NCBI RefSeq assembly: GCF_904849725.1
Contig: NC_058518.1
Coordinates: 7,274,147 to 7,338,146, forward strand
Direction: 5' to 3'
Length of the DNA: 64,000 nt
From: Hordeum vulgare subsp. vulgare
Lineage: Eukaryota; Streptophyta; Magnoliopsida; Poales; Poaceae
This document shows, one piece after another, positions 9,886-21,546 of this stretch. Numbering within the stretch: position 1 is the first letter of the stretch; every line of letters starts with the position of its first letter. Position numbers and translations under genes: made by a program. The notes below the pieces were generated by a model. The model saw nothing but the letters and a program-made list of their open reading frames with translations, ran no database searches and had not been told where the DNA came from.

Positions 9886-10154
9886 TTCATGGCGGTAAAC
9901 GGGCTCAATGCAGTAAGGATCCCGGTGGGATGGTGGATTGCCACTGGAGATAACCCTCCGACTCCATACGTTGGAGGCTCTCTCCAAGCCTTGGACAACG
10001 CCTTTCGATGGGCAGAGTACGTAGTCTAATTCACGAAATTGATTTTTTTCGAAACTTATCAATACAAAATTAAAGGAATTATGAATTAATCAACACATTT
10101 GTGGATGTATTTGTAGGGCACGCAAGCTAGGAGTGATCATAGGCTTGCAAGAAG
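9886..10154 (+). pseudogene. GH5 glucan 1,3-beta-glucosidase fragment, two exons, unit 1
   Basis: Exon piece 1 (9886-10016) reads FMAVNGLNAVRIPVGWWIA, then GGSLQALDNAFRWA. This matches the conserved barrel strand and helix of plant GH5 exo-1,3-beta-glucanase-like proteins. A 100-base intron (GT at 10017, AG at 10115-10116) is followed by piece 2 (10117-10154), in frame as ARKLGVIIGLQEA, where the family normally has a similar LGVIVDLH strand. The sequence then switches abruptly to the NAM-gene fragment. Most of the enzyme, including both catalytic glutamates, is absent, so it is a fragment, probably carried here by a transposon. The correct splice phase shows it came from genomic DNA and not a cDNA. 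The family is recognised from memory, without a search. Confidence 0.75.
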
Positions 10155-10156
10155 CT

Positions 10157-10280
10157 CTTCGGTTGGGATTATTTCTCAATCAACTTTCACTTTTGGCTAT
10201 GTTGATGCAATTTCAAACAATGCTTTAGGTTGAATGGCCTACCACAGGAAGCTTCCGTGTCCTTGTACCTTTCTTACAGA
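10157..10280 (-). pseudogene. Second fragment of the NAM-associated gene, unit 1
   Basis: From cttcggttgggatt through tttggctatgttgatgcaa to cttgtacctttctta this matches 1653-1785 with scattered substitutions, in the same (minus) orientation. It covers the YKDMEA-to-SPPKNG part of the gene. It directly joins the GH5 fragment upstream and the copia tail downstream. Confidence 0.8.
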
Positions 10281-10725
10281 ATTTCTACCACAGGGAGTTT
10301 TTCCACATGGTTTCTCACGAAAGGTTTTTAATGAGGCAATATCAATGCAAGCATGGACGATATATGTCATTTTCTCTTTATTTTCCCACTGGGTTTTAGA
10401 AGGAGTTTTTCATGGCATATTGTATGTTTTCTTCTCAATTTTTTCCACAGGGTTTTGGAGGAGAACATTTCAAAGATGATGGGTCTCAAGGACAAGCGAG
10501 GATTAGGGGGTGTTAGGATTTATTTTAAACTAATTATAATAATTAGGGAATAATCCTCCCTTGTACAGAACCGCTTCGTGCGGGTTGCTAGCCAACCGAC
10601 GCGACGGTTTTTTCACGACCCCCACGAGCGGACGCATCCGTTCGTGGCGACGGTTAATTCCCTGTGTATTTAATCCTCATGGATCATCAATGAAAGAGAC
10701 AGTTCGATCAAATCATACTTTCACA
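10281..10725 (+). mobile_element. Ty1/copia 3' end with LTR, unit 1
   Basis: 10281-10510 has the look of copia 3' internal sequence: repeated ccactgggtttt/ccacagggtttt, gtttttaatgaggcaata, and a G-rich attaggggg that would serve as polypurine tract. A putative LTR follows at 10511-10725, beginning tgttagga and ending ttcaca (TG...CA), with tgtatttaatcc as a TATA-like site. No 5' LTR, gag or pol remains, so target duplications cannot be checked. It points in the direction of the beta-galactosidase gene. Confidence 0.65.
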
Positions 10726-11024
10726 GATGCATGTGCTCTCTCATCGCGACTCTCTCCCTTCCTAATCAAAGAATAGATAAAACGAATAGACCATCTGATT
10801 TAAAACAAGAGTCCATGTGAATATGCACTTCCATATACACACGCGTGCTTATCCTACTAATCCATGGCTCTAACGCAGTTTGTTAGCTGCACGCATGAGT
10901 GCGTGCGTGGCTCTTTGCTTATCCTACTAATCCACGCCAATATATCTTTCTTTCCCCAATAAATACACACGGCCGGCGGTGCGTGCGTGCATCCTTTCTT
11001 CTCCCTAGCTAGCAGCTTCTCGCC
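10726..11024 (+). promoter_or_regulatory. Beta-galactosidase proximal promoter and 5' leader, unit 1
   Basis: Just 299 bases separate the LTR end from the start codon. The 19-mer tgcttatcctactaatcca occurs twice, at 10846-10864 and 10916-10934. It contains CTTATC, the reverse of the GATAAG I-box, and TATCC, part of sugar-response elements. TATA-like candidates are caatatatc (10938) and caataaata (10958), the latter 60 bases before the ATG. The start context gccATGG is strong. Confidence 0.5.
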
Positions 11025-14000
11025 ATGGAGCGCGTGTCGTGGCAACCACTTGCGCTCCTCCTCCTCGCGGCGGCCGCGGCCGTCGCCAGCGGCACTGAGG
11101 TCGGGTACGACGGCCGGTCGATGGTCATCGATGGCGAGCGCCGCCTCCTCATCTCCGGCTCCATCCACTACCCCAGGAGCACGCCAGAGGTATGCATTGC
11201 ACACGGAGCAGCAGATGAATACACCATCGTCTCGTCTTAGTTTCCATGAATGAATTGTAAGTCTCGATCGTTGCTTGCCTGCAGATGTGGCCGGATCTGA
11301 TCAGGAAGGCCAAGGAGGGCGGGCTGGACGCCATCGAGACGTACGTCTTCTGGAACGGCCACGAGCCTCGCCGCCGGCAGTACAACTTCGAGGGCAGCTA
11401 CGACATCGTGCGCTTCTTCAAGGAGGTCCAGGACGCCGGCATGTACGCCATCCTCCGCATCGGCCCCTACATCTGCGGCGAGTGGAACTACGGCGGCCTG
11501 CCGGCATGGCTGCGCGACATCTCCGGCATGCAGTTCCGCATGCACAACAACCCCTTCGAGGTACCCACACTGCTAGCAGATCCTTCCCAACAATATAATG
11601 GTTTTCCTTGGAGGTCAAAATACGACCAAGTTATTGATGCTTGCAGCAAGAGATGGAGACCTTCACGACCCTCATCGTCGACAAGCTCAAGGAGGCCAAG
11701 ATGTTCGCCGGACAGGGAGGCCCCATCATCCTCTCTCAGGTACGTAGTAACTAACTAATATTAATTATGTGAAACTTATCTAGCTTGCATTCCTAGCTAC
11801 TTGTCGTCGACAAAAGAGTGGATCAGTGAATATAACATATATATATGTGAACAATTTACATATATAGATCGAGAACGAGTACGGGAACGTCATGGACAAG
11901 CTCAACAACGACGAGTCGGCGTCTGAGTACATCCACTGGTGCGCCGCCATGGCCAACAAGCAGAACGTAGGCGTGCCGTGGATCATGTGCCAGCAGGACC
12001 AAGACGTCCCACCCAACGTGGTCAGCGCATGCACATTTTCATCTTTCCTATTTTTGTCTCTACCAATTATTATTCTTCTTTCTTCCCAAGTGTAAAACAA
12101 AAAAAACTCAATGCTAAGTCTTCTTAATTACTAGATCAACACCTGCAACGGCTTCTACTGCCACGACTGGTTCCCCAAGAGGACCGACATCCCCAAGATC
12201 TGGACTGAGAACTGGACTGGCTGGTACCCTACATATATATATACCTGGATCAACCTTTATATATTAATTTTCCTTCTTTTTTTCTTATGGAACCTACATG
12301 CATATGCGCGAAATTGGTTAGCACGTTCTACTATATGTTGAATGAAGTTCAGATTGCTCTTACATTTTATCCACGATATATAATTAGGTTCAAAGCCTGG
12401 GACAAGCCTGATTTCCACCGGTCCGCCGAAGACATCGCCTTCTCTGTTGCCATGTTCTTCCAGACGCGAGGATCGCTCCAGAACTACTACATGGTGATTG
12501 ATTTATAACTAATCTATACTTTTCTCTTCTACATTAATTTCCATCCTCTAGCAGGCTGGCATGAACTGAATTTTACATCATTTGACATGTTGATCGTCAA
12601 TTTATATGTGATCAGTACCATGGTGGCACCAACTTTGGCCGCACGTCGGGTGGCCCATACATCACAACCAGCTATGACTACGATGCCCCTCTCGATGAGT
12701 ACGGTACGTGAACCATCTCTTGTTGTTCCTTCAATTCATATATTCGTCCCAAGCTTATTTGCATCTTGTAAATTAATAATTAGTGTCAATATGCAAATCA
12801 TATTCATTATCCTTTTATGTTTTTGTTTTCAGGTAACATCAGGCAGCCAAAATACGGGCACCTCAAGGACCTCCACAATGTCCTCAAGTCCATGGAGAAG
12901 ATCCTACTCCATGGGGACTACAAGGACACCACCATGGGCAACACCAACGTCATGGTAACTAACATGCATTCACATACAATACAAAAATCCTAGCACTGTT
13001 TTTAATGGTGTTCACAACAAAATTGATCCATTTGGTTCATCAATATCTACACTAGGTTACCAAGTACACGCTGGACAACTCCTCTGCCTGCTTCATCAGC
13101 AACAAGTTCGACGACAAGGAGGTCAATGTGACCCTCGACGACGGCGCAACCCATGTCGTGCCCGCATGGTCCGTGAGCATCCTGCCGGACTGCAAGACCG
13201 TCGCGTACAACAGCGCCAAGATCAAGACACAGACGTCGGTGATGGTGAAGAGGCCGGGGGTGGAAACCGTGACGGATGGCCTTGCTTGGTCGTGGATGCC
13301 CGAGAACCTCCATCCTTTCATGACGGACGAGAAGGGTAACTTCAGGAAGAACGAGCTGCTCGAGCAGATCGCGACGTCGGGCGACCAGAGCGACTACCTA
13401 TGGTACAGGACAAGGTAATCAAACATCTTGATGCTTAATACAGAACTACACTGTTGCATAAGATTGAAATATAAATTAATCTCTGGTGATGATCAAAATG
13501 TGCAGCTTGGAGCACAAGGGGGAATCGAACTACAAGTTGCACGTGAACACGACTGGCCATGAGCTCTACGCTTTCGTCAATGGCAAGCTTGTTGGTGAGC
13601 GTCCCAATATACTCTGAGTGGTTTGCACACTGATGGATTAATGAACTTGATCAAGCTAATGTTAATTGATTTGATTAATTGGCATGCAGGGAGGCACTAC
13701 GCTCCTAATGGCGGATTCGTCTTCCAAATGGAGACACCGGTGAAGCTCCACTCTGGCAAGAACTACATCTCCCTCCTCAGCGCCACCATCGGGCTCAAGA
13801 ACTATGGTGCTCTGTTCGAGATGATGCCCGCCGGCATCGTGGGAGGGCCGGTGAAGCTCGTCGACACCGTCACCAACACCACCGCCTACGACCTCTCCAA
13901 CAGCTCCTGGTCCTACAAGGCCGGCCTCGCCGGCGAGTACAGGGAGACCCACCTCGACAAGGCCAAGGACCGCAGCCAATGGAGAGGCGGCACCATCCCG

Positions 14001-14633
14001 GTGCACCGCCCCTTCACCTGGTACAAGGCGACCTTTGAGGCCCCCACCGGTGAGGAGCCCGTGGTGGCGGACCTGCTGGGGCTCGGCAAGGGCGTGGTGT
14101 GGGTCAACGGCAACAACCTGGGCCGCTACTGGCCGTCATACGTCGCCGCGGACATGGACGGCTGCCGGCGGTGCGACTACCGCGGCACATTCATGGCGGA
14201 TGGCGACGGGCAGAAGTGCCTCACTGGCTGCAACGAGCCGTCCCAGAGGTTCTACCATGTGCCACGGTCGTTCCTCAAGGCCGGCGAGCCCAACACGATG
14301 GTGCTGTTCGAGGAGGCCGGCGGCGACCCGACGAGGGTGAGCTTCCACACCGTCGCTGTCGGGGCGGCGTGCGCGGAGGCCGCCGAGGTCGGCGACGAGG
14401 TGGCGCTGGCGTGCAGCCATGGCAGGACCATCTCCAGCGTGGACGTGGCCAGCCTCGGCGTCACGCGCGGCAAGTGCGGCGCGTACCAGGGCGGCTGCGA
14501 GTCCAAGGCGGCGCTGGCGGCGTTCACGGCAGCGTGCGTCGGCAAGGAGTCGTGCACGGTGCGGCACACGGAGGACTTCCGCGCCGGGTCCGGGTGTGAC
14601 TCCGGCGTGCTCACCGTGCAGGCAACCTGCTGA
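11025..14633 (+). CDS. Beta-galactosidase, GH35 with C-terminal SUEL lectin domain, unit 1
   Basis: Eleven exons join into 827 codons and a stop: 11025-11189, 11285-11560, 11647-11739, 11868-12020, 12135-12223, 12388-12493, 12616-12703, 12833-12954, 13056-13414, 13506-13594, 13690-14633; every intron is GT-AG. The secreted enzyme should remove terminal beta-galactose from cell-wall polysaccharides or glycoproteins. Residues 1-22 are a signal peptide ([13 protein letters not shown]). The GH35 barrel spans about 26-340. [14 protein letters not shown] holds the acid/base E182, and WTENWTGW holds the nucleophile E254. Beta-sandwich/galactose-binding domains fill about 355-735. Residues 741-827 form the SUEL-type lectin domain with eight cysteines (741, 755, 776, 783, 796, 802, 816, 827). 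Length and domain order match the lectin-bearing plant beta-galactosidases; the closest form I recall is a rice one. No defect is visible. Substrate and expression cannot be read from sequence. AATAAA at 14652 is a weak poly(A) candidate. Confidence 0.96.
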
Positions 14634-14660
14634 TCCCCACATGAACCAAGGAATAAATTA

Positions 14661-15577
14661 TAGTTAGTGTCGTTTAGGCTTAGTGTTAGCTAACGTCAAT
14701 CAGGAGCTAGGCATATGTGTTAGGGGGCTAAGTAATTAGCCCAGAACAATTACATGGTTCGCTTCATGTGATTTTCGATGGAGATCATCGAGGTTAAACC
14801 AAGAATTTTTCGCCTCCTCGATCAGTTTGCTATAGGGTGAAGATTTTCGGTTGAAGAAACAGGCAGACAATACATATGCGTTGGTAATTTCTATTTCTTA
14901 TATACATATGGGTTTGCTTATTTGAATCACAAGTAACAACGTGGGAAAATAAATTTTGCACCTTTAATTAAATTAAATATTTAACAGCATCCACGTATAG
15001 TTTAAAAAAATTAACTTTTTCTACATAATGTTCCATTCATTTGGCACAAACAAATACACTTATTTATTTTTAATGTTCTTTCTCATGTCTCATTCTGTTG
15101 ATAATAAAAAGGTTTGTTTAAACTTCTTGTAAATCTAAATAATACGATTTTCCATTGCTTAACAAAAAAGTATTATTTCATTCTATTACATATATTTTCT
15201 GATTAACTCGCACAGTGGCCCTCTCAAGTGTGCGAGCAAGTGTTCTACTATAACCATCACAAACATTATGTAAATAACGTATCACTTATGTGGTAAAGTT
15301 CTTTAAATAAGTTATATGACATTTCGGGGAAAACATTTTAAATTGATGATCAAATGTGGTCTTCACATGCGATTGTTAGTGCTCTAAGTGTTAGCTACCG
15401 TGAGGAACAGGTTAATTATTCTGCAGGATATGTGTTAGGGGGCTAATTAGCCTAGAACAAATGCATGGTTCAGTTCATGTGATTTTTGATGGATCAAGGT
15501 TCAATCTAGAATTTGTTGGGGTGATTGTGGCAGCTCGTTTTGTTATGGGGAAGATTTTCCGTCGGAGACACAGGCAC
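14661..15577. repeat. Duplicated 3' flank of the beta-galactosidase gene, unit 1
   Basis: 14661-14866 and 15373-15577 are diverged direct copies. Both carry agtgttagcta, tatgtgttagggggcta, a ttagcc(c/t)agaaca motif, catggttc, ttcatgtgattttcgatgg or its variant, and gaagattttc. The first copy is the likely 3' UTR. The AT-rich 14867-15372 between them holds nothing I recognise. Confidence 0.75.
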
Positions 15578-15683
15578 ATGAAGAATTTGTTGCGGTGATT
15601 TTCCAAGTTTCATATGTACTCATCACATAGTTTGAAACAATAAGGTTCTGTAACTATCACAAATGTTATTCAATTAAAGTCCG

Positions 15684-16418
15684 GACCAGGAGCATATAGA
15701 ATTTTAGATCCCACATCTGCGATGCTAGCTACATGTACTAAACTTTTGCTACACCTGGACGAATTCCATGTACCGTATCATTCTGATGCATGTGATAATG
15801 CAGGGCTCTTGTGTTAATTATGGTACTATATGCCTATGGACCATCTACAATATCATTCTTATGCATGCGATAACGCAGGCCTCTTGTGTCATTCATCAGC
15901 ACGTAACACCCTCATATTCTTCTCACACATAGTTGACAATAAGAGTTACACTCGGGGGGGGGGGGGGGGGGCTAAACCGGCAGTGTGGTGCAGTACGGAG
16001 CAGTTACACATGACGCTGTAACATTCACTTACTCTGGGAGTTGGTCGTAATACTTGGTTAGGCCATGTTGAAGATCTTCTGTTCGCCCCTGTAAACACTG
16101 ACGCAGTAACAAGTTCGCGAGTTTGCCTTAAAAAATGTACTATTATTCTATACTTGTAAGTTCTATATACTTCAGAGTCATACCAGACCAGGAGCATCTA
16201 GAATTTTAGATCCCACATCTGCGGTGCAAGGTACTAAACTGTTGCTACCTGAACGAATTCCATGTATCGTTCTTACTATCTCTTATGCATGTGATCTTGC
16301 ATGGGCTCTTGTGTTGAGTATGGTATATGCCTCCTATGCATGTGTTATTCTTCACGTAACACCCTCATATTTTTCTGACACAGAGTTGGCAACAATACTG
16401 GCGATCGAGTTACAACTG
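15684..16418. repeat. Second diverged duplication downstream of the gene, unit 1
   Basis: 15684-15952 and 16186-16418 share gaccaggagcat, gaattttagatcccacatct, gaattccatgta, gggctcttgtgtt and cgtaacaccctcatatt. Inside the first copy a shorter tatcattct(g/t)atgcatg module is itself repeated (15777 and 15850). No gene is evident, and 16419-16558 also holds none. Confidence 0.7.
15954..15971 (+). repeat. Poly-G run of 18, unit 1
   Basis: An uninterrupted run of 18 G between acactc and ctaaacc. The same run is 16 long in unit 2 and 21 long in unit 3. Confidence 0.85.
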
Positions 16419-17745
16419 GGATGTAGGTTAACCGGCGACATGCCGCTCTCAACGTGCAAGTGCAGCAGCCCTATAACGTGCGTCCACATGGATCTCTGCA
16501 GTTGGCCGGTGGAAATCCATGGTGATTCCTATGTATTTCTGGCAATGTGCAGGCTCACTGCTGGCGCTGGGTGGCTACTAGGGGCGTACAAAGGCGGCTA
16601 AGTTTTCCTTCATTTTAAATGGTATTCTTGATTTGCGACAATCCTAAGGGCCTATTTAGCGGGAAAAATCTACCAAAATACTTTACCTTGATTTTGGTGA
16701 TACATTGGGTTTTCGAAGGCGGACCGAGAGGGAGCTCGAAGCACGCCTCCTGCAGGTGTAGATGGTCACGGTGGAACACATGGTTTGTGATTGATGAGAT
16801 ATTTTAGGAATTTTACGATGGAAGCCACCCGCAATTGCCCAACAATTTTGTGTGAATATTTACGAAAGAGTATGGCTTTGACATTTAAAACATTTGGACA
16901 TGTCCGAAATGTCTTTGACATTGATTGAAATATGAAAACAATAGAAATTTATGTGAGTATTTATAAATTATGTTTGTGAGCATCGTGAGTGTACCTTTTC
17001 AAAGCTACATTTTTGTTTTGTGCGTGTACCATACAGTATTGTACAGGTCGACCAGGATAGAAAACCATGCGTGTTAGGATCTTGTTGCATGCAGCGTCAC
17101 CATACAATATGAAGGCTCATGCGAGGGATGGTTCCAACTAGACAAAGATAATCCGGTCTTGATAGAGGGGCAAGGCTGTCCCGTCGACAGTTTTCTTGAA
17201 AAACCCTGCGATCGCTATGCACGTAGGAAGGGGGTTTGACAAAAAAGCGACGAATAGGTGAACGTCACCAATTTTTTAGATAAGAAAAAGGAGAAGAAGG
17301 ATGTTTACCGTTTGCTAGCAGACCCTTATATTACGGACCTATATCGCGCGTTTACAGTTTGCAAAAAATCGCTTTTTACGACTAGCGAGGGTCGCGGCAA
17401 AACATAACCCGCATCGTGGAACTATAAAACAGAATATTCACGAATATTCTGTTCTACAGTTTCATGGGCAGGTTCTGTTCTGCCATGGCCCTTGCCAACC
17501 CGCAAATCGCAAGAATTCAAACTTACAATTTGGCATCAATTCCATTGATTTGTAGCAAATTTGAACAACCAAACACAATTTTCGCTCAAATTAAACCATT
17601 GTTTTTTTTATCAAGACACTAAAGAACATCATGCAAAAGCAACCACCATCTTCACCACCGTCTTGGTTCTCGTTTCTCTCCACAACCCCAAAAGAATCTC
17701 ACGCAAAAGCCATTATCATCTCCGTGACCATCATCGTCAACATCA

Positions 17746-18663
17746 TCACTCTCCATTTCCGCCACCCATTCCCCCACCGGCGCTGAAGTCATCACACCTT
17801 GCAGCCATCATTCTTCTCTTCAAGATTTCTTTTCTTGCCATATCATGTCATTCTTTGGTGATGTCGTTCATTTTATTGTGATTCATTGTCATGATCTTGT
17901 TCTCCTCTGCAAGAAGCTTGGACAAAGCCTTGTTCTCCTCGGTAAGGGCTTTCCTCTCCTCAATGGCGGCCTTGCACAACCCTTCTTCCTTGAGTAAGGG
18001 CCACTTTCTTGCTTCTCCTGCGCTTTCTTCTCGGCCAACTCCTGCTTCATCTCCTCATTTGATTGCACCATGATATCTATCTTATCATGCAAGCTTGATG
18101 CCTTCGATTCCCTCTTGATCTTGTCCTTCGCCTTTTTGTTTCCATCCGACTTGTTCTTGTTTCTTGGGCCATCATCATCTTCATCATCATCATCCGTCTC
18201 GGTGAGGGAGCCATTCTTCGGTGGGGATTCTTCCTCAATGAACTCCCAGTTTTGGCTATGTTGATGCAATTTCGAACAATGCTCTAGGTTGAATGACCTA
18301 CCATGGGAAGCTTCCATGTCCTTGTACCTTTCTTGCACAATTACTCCTAAAAAACAAAAACAAAATTCAACATATGAAACATGTTTCAAACATTTAAAGT
18401 ACAACGTGAGAAAGAACTCACATAGTTCAATTCAACGGTATCACTTGGTGGTGCATTGCGGTCTTATTCCAAGCAAGCAGCCCAACGGCTACAAACCGGC
18501 TTGATAGCGTCCCAACGACCTTGAAGAGACCTCAAGGTGAGCGGTGTTCTATTGGGATACTTCGCCATGAAGCAGAGGAATTGACCCTCTATCATTTGCC
18601 AATAGCACTTGGCGGTTTGTCTGTGATGGTCGTCGCATCAAGAGACACAACTTCCCACGCCTT
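17746..18663 (-). pseudogene. Broken NAM-associated/SANT-like transposon gene, unit 2
   Basis: Same two-exon relic, frameshifts and stops as at 1187-2104. No difference was seen in this copy. Confidence 0.75.
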
Positions 18664-21546
18664 GATAAAAAACTAACAAAAGAATTGTCACCGCATGTTA
18701 ATTTTTATGCCAAACAAACTAACAACAAGAAGCTATGCATATTCTTCTTATTATTCCACTCAAATCATGGTGAAGTCAGATTTGATACAGGGGATTACTC
18801 CACTTTAAGATTATATACAATTTAAAGTTCAGAACCGAGTGACCATACCAGCAGAGGAGAGTAGTCTACTTTGAACCATGCTTGCGCCTTTGTTCTCAAA
18901 TCACGCGAGAAAACCAAAACATACAAACTGTGCGTGCTATGCAGATGTGGAGGAGGGGGGAAGCTCACCATGTTTGCTAGGATGGGCAAGCAGCCATCCG
19001 TCTGCTAGTCCTTCCACATGACCAATGTCCAGTCTATAATGAGCAAGCTAAAAAAAGTGTAATGTATGTGTCCAGTAAACATGCACACAACAAAATAGCA
19101 ATCGGCCGGTCATCTAATCTATGTAAAACAATTCAGTGATCCCACTCCTATCTTGCATTGTTTCATTGACAAAACCCATTAAAATGAGAGTCATGAATGA
19201 GTGAAAAGAAATACATGTTCTGTTATGGAGCTAGCAGTTAGGAAATAGCATGTCTAGCTTTCCAAATCAAGAAGATTTAGACAATCGAGCAACAATAGAT
19301 GATCAAGCAACAGTGAAAATGACCAAATGAACTGTACATGATCATAGGAACGATTGATATCAGGAATGCACTGTTAGGGTACATAGGACAGAACATGCCA
19401 GAATTTGATAACAACCCTAGGAATCAAACAACCATGTCATCACTAGTAGACGAATCAGAGTTATAGTGTTTTAGAGGACATGCCATAAGGGGCTTCTTTA
19501 TAACAAAGCCTGGTAAACCATCACACATATCACACAGCCAAAACATTCCAACCACTGGCATGGAGATCAACCAAGGACCAACTGCAACCAGCACACACAT
19601 TACCCAGCACGTCGACAAGGGAAACACTCCAGCGCATGCAACACAATACCCGGCAAAAGACAAAAACTCATAGGACTAAAATTGAGGGCTAAATCCACTA
19701 ATTATTTTACCATAATCACCACGAGAAGCACAAGTGCTTGCATTAGAGACCATCAGCGCAACCCAGAATCCTAGAAATTGCCATGTAATTAAATGTACCA
19801 AGGATGGATGGTCATCAGCACAAGTGCTTGCATTGCAAGACGAGTGTTTGTGACTCCTTGAGCATCTCAATGAGTTCAAATCGATTTCCGAATGCAACAT
19901 CATATGTGAACTATAATTATGTGCAATAATTCTGCCAACATAAACAAAATGATACGAAAACAAGGCATGATCGTACTGAAGAAAACTAATAAAATGAGCC
20001 TACTACTAAGTTTTCCACTCATTCAAAATTCATTTGTACTTTCAAGTAATACTTTGACAAAAACTCAGGTATAACTTGGTATTTATAATATAGCAGGCCC
20101 CCAAAACAAAACGAAAATAACAAATGGCAACTCATATGTGACAATTCTAGTAAAAAGCAGCAGCAAGTGTGATAAAAGGAAGTTCTTGTACTAGGTTGTA
20201 GTAGCAGTTGCTAGTACCTTTCTTCACGGACAGATGAAGAACAATAATGTTCTCTTCCTTTTCCTGACTGAGATCAGCACCACAATCTAGAATGTAACTG
20301 AAGAAGGGCGGGTTTAAGCCATCCACGGTGTGCCCCAACCTCCAGGGGAACCTTGACAATGTAACAATTTAATTCATGACACTGACAAAGACCAACATGT
20401 ATATATATTAGGAAGTAGTAACAAACATGAGCAGGCTAATGGACATGGGAAGTGTGTAATCGTGTAAGGACAGGCTATGGTTTGATATATTCCAAATTAT
20501 CACCATTTACATGAAAACCAAAAAGAACTGGACATATATTCACATGTTGAGCTATACTGTTTTTCCTGAATCCGAATAATGATAGGATGCCCAGTTTACA
20601 TAGTGCCTACTCCAGCCACCAAGTCTCTAATTTAGAAAGAATGGGCTATATTCTACACTAACCCAGCAACACAGACATGATGATTCACTCCAACTGTATT
20701 TGAATATAAAATATATGTTTGGACCCCGGCTAGTCCCAGGGCCTATGCTAGTCCCAGGTTCCATTGAAACTAGTATAGAGCTTGCAAGTTGCAATTGTTG
20801 CATCAACATTGTGTACAATGATGTTTTGCCGGGGGGATGAGAATAGGAACGCGATGATGTGACACCTTTTGCACGCATCCTGGATAGGAGCAGTTAGTAG
20901 ATACGTGCTTTGCCGACTACTAGAACCGTGGTCCATGGCCATCAATACCACAAATGGAAGGACAGGCTAGTTGGTTCTGTAAATTGAAAAAAAAACATTA
21001 TTTCCATGTCAAAGTATTATGATAACAATCCGAAAATAGGAAATGGCCGATACTGAAATTTAAAGTATTGAACGTCACAAGCATGGGTACAGCTAGTGTC
21101 ACACGTCCAACAATCTAAAGTGAGACTACTGCTGCTATCACTGGCAGTGGAGCAGGAAAGGCGCTAGTTTTGACAACTTGTATGTGTACTACTGCAAATG
21201 AACCAGATCAACCATGCGGCTAACTGAAAAATGGAAACAAAGTCCTCCACATGCCTTGGAATTATTTCTCACATGTTGACCCGACAAACAATTAACTAGT
21301 TGATTACTCGGATGTATGCAGACCGTTATTTATTTCTTCAAGTAATTTTTCGTTTCAGGTGATCCAAGTCTAGCCAGAATTGCACGAGGAATCGTACTTG
21401 CAAAATTAACTTGATGCTCGCGAGACTGGAGAGTGCTGCTACATGCACAAATTCAGTCTTCCAGGTTGACCTCTCAAATATTTTAGGTCTTGATAGATGA
21501 CCATGTCATGGGCTCATGGCAACCTATGGTCACCATAGTACTATTA

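Larger units (their letters stand above)
1..16558. repeat. Tandem array unit 1 (16,558 bp)
   Basis: This is the first of four head-to-tail units. The sequence at 1 reappears in the same order and orientation at 16559, 33114 and 49676 with no spacer. Its start is set by the window edge and is not a biological junction. Changes seen only in this unit are T at 3330 (C in the others), 7 T instead of 8 near 1044-1050, and 10 T instead of 9 near 8237. To move a unit 1 coordinate to another unit, add the following. Unit 2: 16558 before 1050, 16559 to 8236, 16558 to about 9704, 16557 to 15960, then 16555. Unit 3: 33113, then 33114 from 1050, 33113 from 8246, 33114 from intron 10, and 33117 after the poly-G run. 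Unit 4: 49675, then 49676 between 1050 and 8236, then 49675. Confidence 0.98.

Noticed and set aside
13623..13689. ATG at 13623 as the start of a separate 336-residue protein
   Set aside because: The first part lies in intron 10. The acceptor at 13688-13689 and the phase with exon 10 show that the real protein enters at 13690.
14099..14599. Long plus-strand open frame in the last beta-galactosidase exon
   Set aside because: It is a GC-rich shadow in another frame of exon 11, with arginine/glycine-rich sequence and no family features. The minus-strand frames at 14136-14642 and 14252-14614 are rejected for the same reason.
16224..16601. 125-codon open frame across the first unit boundary
   Set aside because: It lies in one copy of a diverged duplication, has no homologous frame in the other copy and no family features.
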